DNA of 5,736 nt, taken from NCBI GenBank assembly GCA_019347995.1, contig JAHWKH010000177.1:1-5736 (forward strand). The letters run 5' to 3'. Of the stretch, positions 4,379-5,736 are shown piece by piece. The DNA comes from Gemmatimonadota bacterium (GTDB lineage Bacteria; Gemmatimonadota; Gemmatimonadetes; Longimicrobiales; UBA6960). The position numbers and the translations under genes are program-made. Under the pieces are notes generated by a model that searched no databases, was not told the origin of the DNA, and saw only the letters and a list, made by a program, of their open reading frames with translations. Within the stretch, counting starts at the first letter, position 1; each line of letters begins with the position of its first letter.

Positions 4379-5736
4379 CTACCGCCGCCGCGGCTCGCGG
4401 CCGACCGCCGTGAGGAAGCGCTCCAGGCCCCGTACGTGCGCCTCGGCGATCCGCTGGAGGACCGCCTCGTCGCGGAGCGCGGCCTCCTGGCGGGGGATCA
4501 TCATGAAGAGGGATTCCGTCAGGACGGCCGGTAACCACCCGATGCGTGCCATGGCCAGGTTCTGGAAGCGGACGCCGACGTCGCGGAGCCCCAGCTCGGC
4601 CACCAGGGCGTCCTGGAGGTGCCGGGCCAGCGGCACCGACTGGGGCCAGAAGTAGAACACGGCGGTCCCGTTGCTCCGGAAGGGATCGACCCCGTCGGGG
4701 AAGGCGTTGAAATGGACCGAGACCGACAGGTCGGCGCCGCTCTCCTGGACGGCCAGGACGCGGTCGAACAGGCCGAGGGTCGCGGTGTCGGGACGCACGT
4801 CGATCACCCGGGCGCCCCGGTCCTCCAGGAGGCGGACCAGCCGGCGGGTCACGGCGAGGGTCACCTCGGCTTCCCTCAACCGCGTCGGCCCGATCGCCCC
4901 GCCGGGCGGATGTCCCGCGTCGACGGCGATCAGCAGCCCGCGGAACGGATCCCCGGGATCGATCCGCGGCGGCCGACGGAGCTCCACGATGAGTCGACCG
5001 CGTGCGTCCCGCCGGTGGCGGAAGCCCCAGAGCCGCTCCTGGAGCTCCACGTCGAAGCGGAACCGCTCGTCCGTGACCTCGTCCCAGCCCACGCGCTCGA
5101 GGAACCCGGCGCCCGCGCCGTAGCCGATGAAGACGGGCCGCCCGCTCGCTCCGTAGAACTCCACGCTGATCCCGCGCTCGGAGGGCTCGATGTGGTACGG
5201 ACCGATGTCGGTTCCATGGAAGCGGATCTCGACCCCGTCGTCCGTGGGCTCCATCTCGATGGTCGGGCCCACCTCGCCGCGGGGCGGTGGGGTTCCCTCG
5301 GGCTCCAGGCGCACGTCGTCCTTCGAGATCCACGCATGGAGACGGTCGGCGAGACGGACCCGGAAATAGCCGGGGACCTCCCCGTCGATGGCCAGCGGAG
5401 TACGGTTCCACCAGAAGTACTCCCACGCCTGATCCCCTCCGGGTGCCAACCTGCCCACGGCCATGCTGTCGGGCCGGCCCGTATCCACCGCCGCGGCACG
5501 CACCTCGTCGGGGGCGATCACCGCGATGCAGGCCGTGAAGGGTACCCGGACGGTGTCGCTTCCGAGCGTGAGCTCGAGGAGCGGCCGGTCGGAGGCGTCC
5601 GCCCCTCCCTCGCCTCCACATGCGCCCGGCGCGAGCGCCGGAGTCCCGTCCTGCGCGTTCCCGCCGGGGTGGGAGAGAGACGCCTCCGCGGGAAAGACGC
5701 CGGAGTATCGCGAGATGCCGTCCAGCGCGACCGTCC
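4379..5736 (-). CDS. N-acetylmuramoyl-L-alanine amidase, Amidase_3 family (5' end off the window)
   Basis: Open from the right edge to TAG at 4379-4381, showing 451 residues, numbered here from the first full codon (5734-5732). Amidase_3 enzymes are zinc hydrolases that cut the amide between N-acetylmuramic acid and L-alanine in periplasmic peptidoglycan. The catalytic domain fills ~265-441: AVDAGHPPGG with ligand His275, LREAEV with Glu288, SVSVHFNA with His341, and VLTESLFMM with catalytic Glu407. Ahead of it lie an SH3-like stretch (~112-144, including RVRLADRLHAWISKDDV) and a beta-rich region (~156-254) that may be an AMIN-like or other wall-binding module; that part is inference. The export signal must lie beyond the edge. 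GTG 5521 is an internal codon, not the start: the frame stays open through 5734 in similar sequence. It is 129 bp from the P460 gene and probably a separate unit. Confidence 0.92.
   Translation of the reverse strand, partial: TVALDGISRYSGVFPAEASLSHPGGNAQDGTPALAPGACGGEGGADASDRPLLELTLGSDTVRVPFTACIAVIAPDEVRAAAVDTGRPDSMAVGRLAPGGDQAWEYFWWNRTPLAIDGEVPGYFRVRLADRLHAWISKDDVRLEPEGTPPPRGEVGPTIEMEPTDDGVEIRFHGTDIGPYHIEPSERGISVEFYGASGRPVFIGYGAGAGFLERVGWDEVTDERFRFDVELQERLWGFRHRRDARGRLIVELRRPPRIDPGDPFRGLLIAVDAGHPPGGAIGPTRLREAEVTLAVTRRLVRLLEDRGARVIDVRPDTATLGLFDRVLAVQESGADLSVSVHFNAFPDGVDPFRSNGTAVFYFWPQSVPLARHLQDALVAELGLRDVGVRFQNLAMARIGWLPAVLTESLFMMIPRQEAALRDEAVLQRIAEAHVRGLERFLTAVGREPRRR

Noticed and set aside
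3696..5621. Upstream extension of the DUF547 frame to 5621
   Set aside because: It overlaps the P460 and amidase genes in another frame and is low-complexity Arg/Gly/Pro sequence. A signal peptide begins shortly after GTG 3695.
1..5736. CRISPR arrays, tRNA/rRNA genes, insertion-sequence ends, phage genes, riboswitches
   Set aside because: No regularly spaced repeats, cloverleaf-like segments, transposase motifs or long terminal inverted repeats were seen on reading through the window on both strands.

Overview
The window is very GC-rich (roughly 70% by eye) and every supported gene lies on the minus strand, so transcription runs from high to low coordinates. Gene content fits a free-living Gram-negative-type bacterium: a periplasmic amidase, a haem lipoprotein, a secreted DUF547 protein and a TVP38/TMEM64 membrane protein. 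The style of the amidase and of the P460 lipoprotein suggests Gemmatimonadota or a similar high-GC environmental lineage. That placement is inference; there is no rRNA or other phylogenetic marker.

Layout, in transcription order. (1) 5736-4379: the C-terminal ~450 residues of an N-acetylmuramoyl-L-alanine amidase (Amidase_3), open at the right edge. (2) 4378-4250: a 129-bp gap with one short perfect hairpin. (3) 4249-852: four tightly packed genes. They are a cytochrome P460-type c-haem lipoprotein, a secreted DUF547 protein, a TVP38/TMEM64 (VTT-domain) membrane protein, and an alpha/beta hydrolase fused to an OsmC domain. Their ends overlap by 4, 14 and 4 bp, so this is almost certainly one translationally coupled operon. 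(4) 851-636: a 216-bp gap with inverted repeats but no convincing gene. (5) 635-3: an odd reading frame, open at the left edge, with a good ribosome binding site. Its first ~135 residues resemble the part of an actinobacterial VirB4/TraC-type conjugation ATPase that follows Walker A. Its last ~70 residues resemble an AstE-like M14 zinc carboxypeptidase.

The operon combines a periplasmic haem lipoprotein, an exported protein of unknown function, a membrane protein of the DedA/TVP38 superfamily and a cytoplasmic hydrolase/thiol-peroxidase fusion. An envelope or oxidative-stress role is plausible, but only as inference from family membership. I see no clear new defence or mobile system. The two most unusual things are the VirB4-M14 chimera, which could be a real recombinant gene or an assembly join, and the compact four-gene operon.
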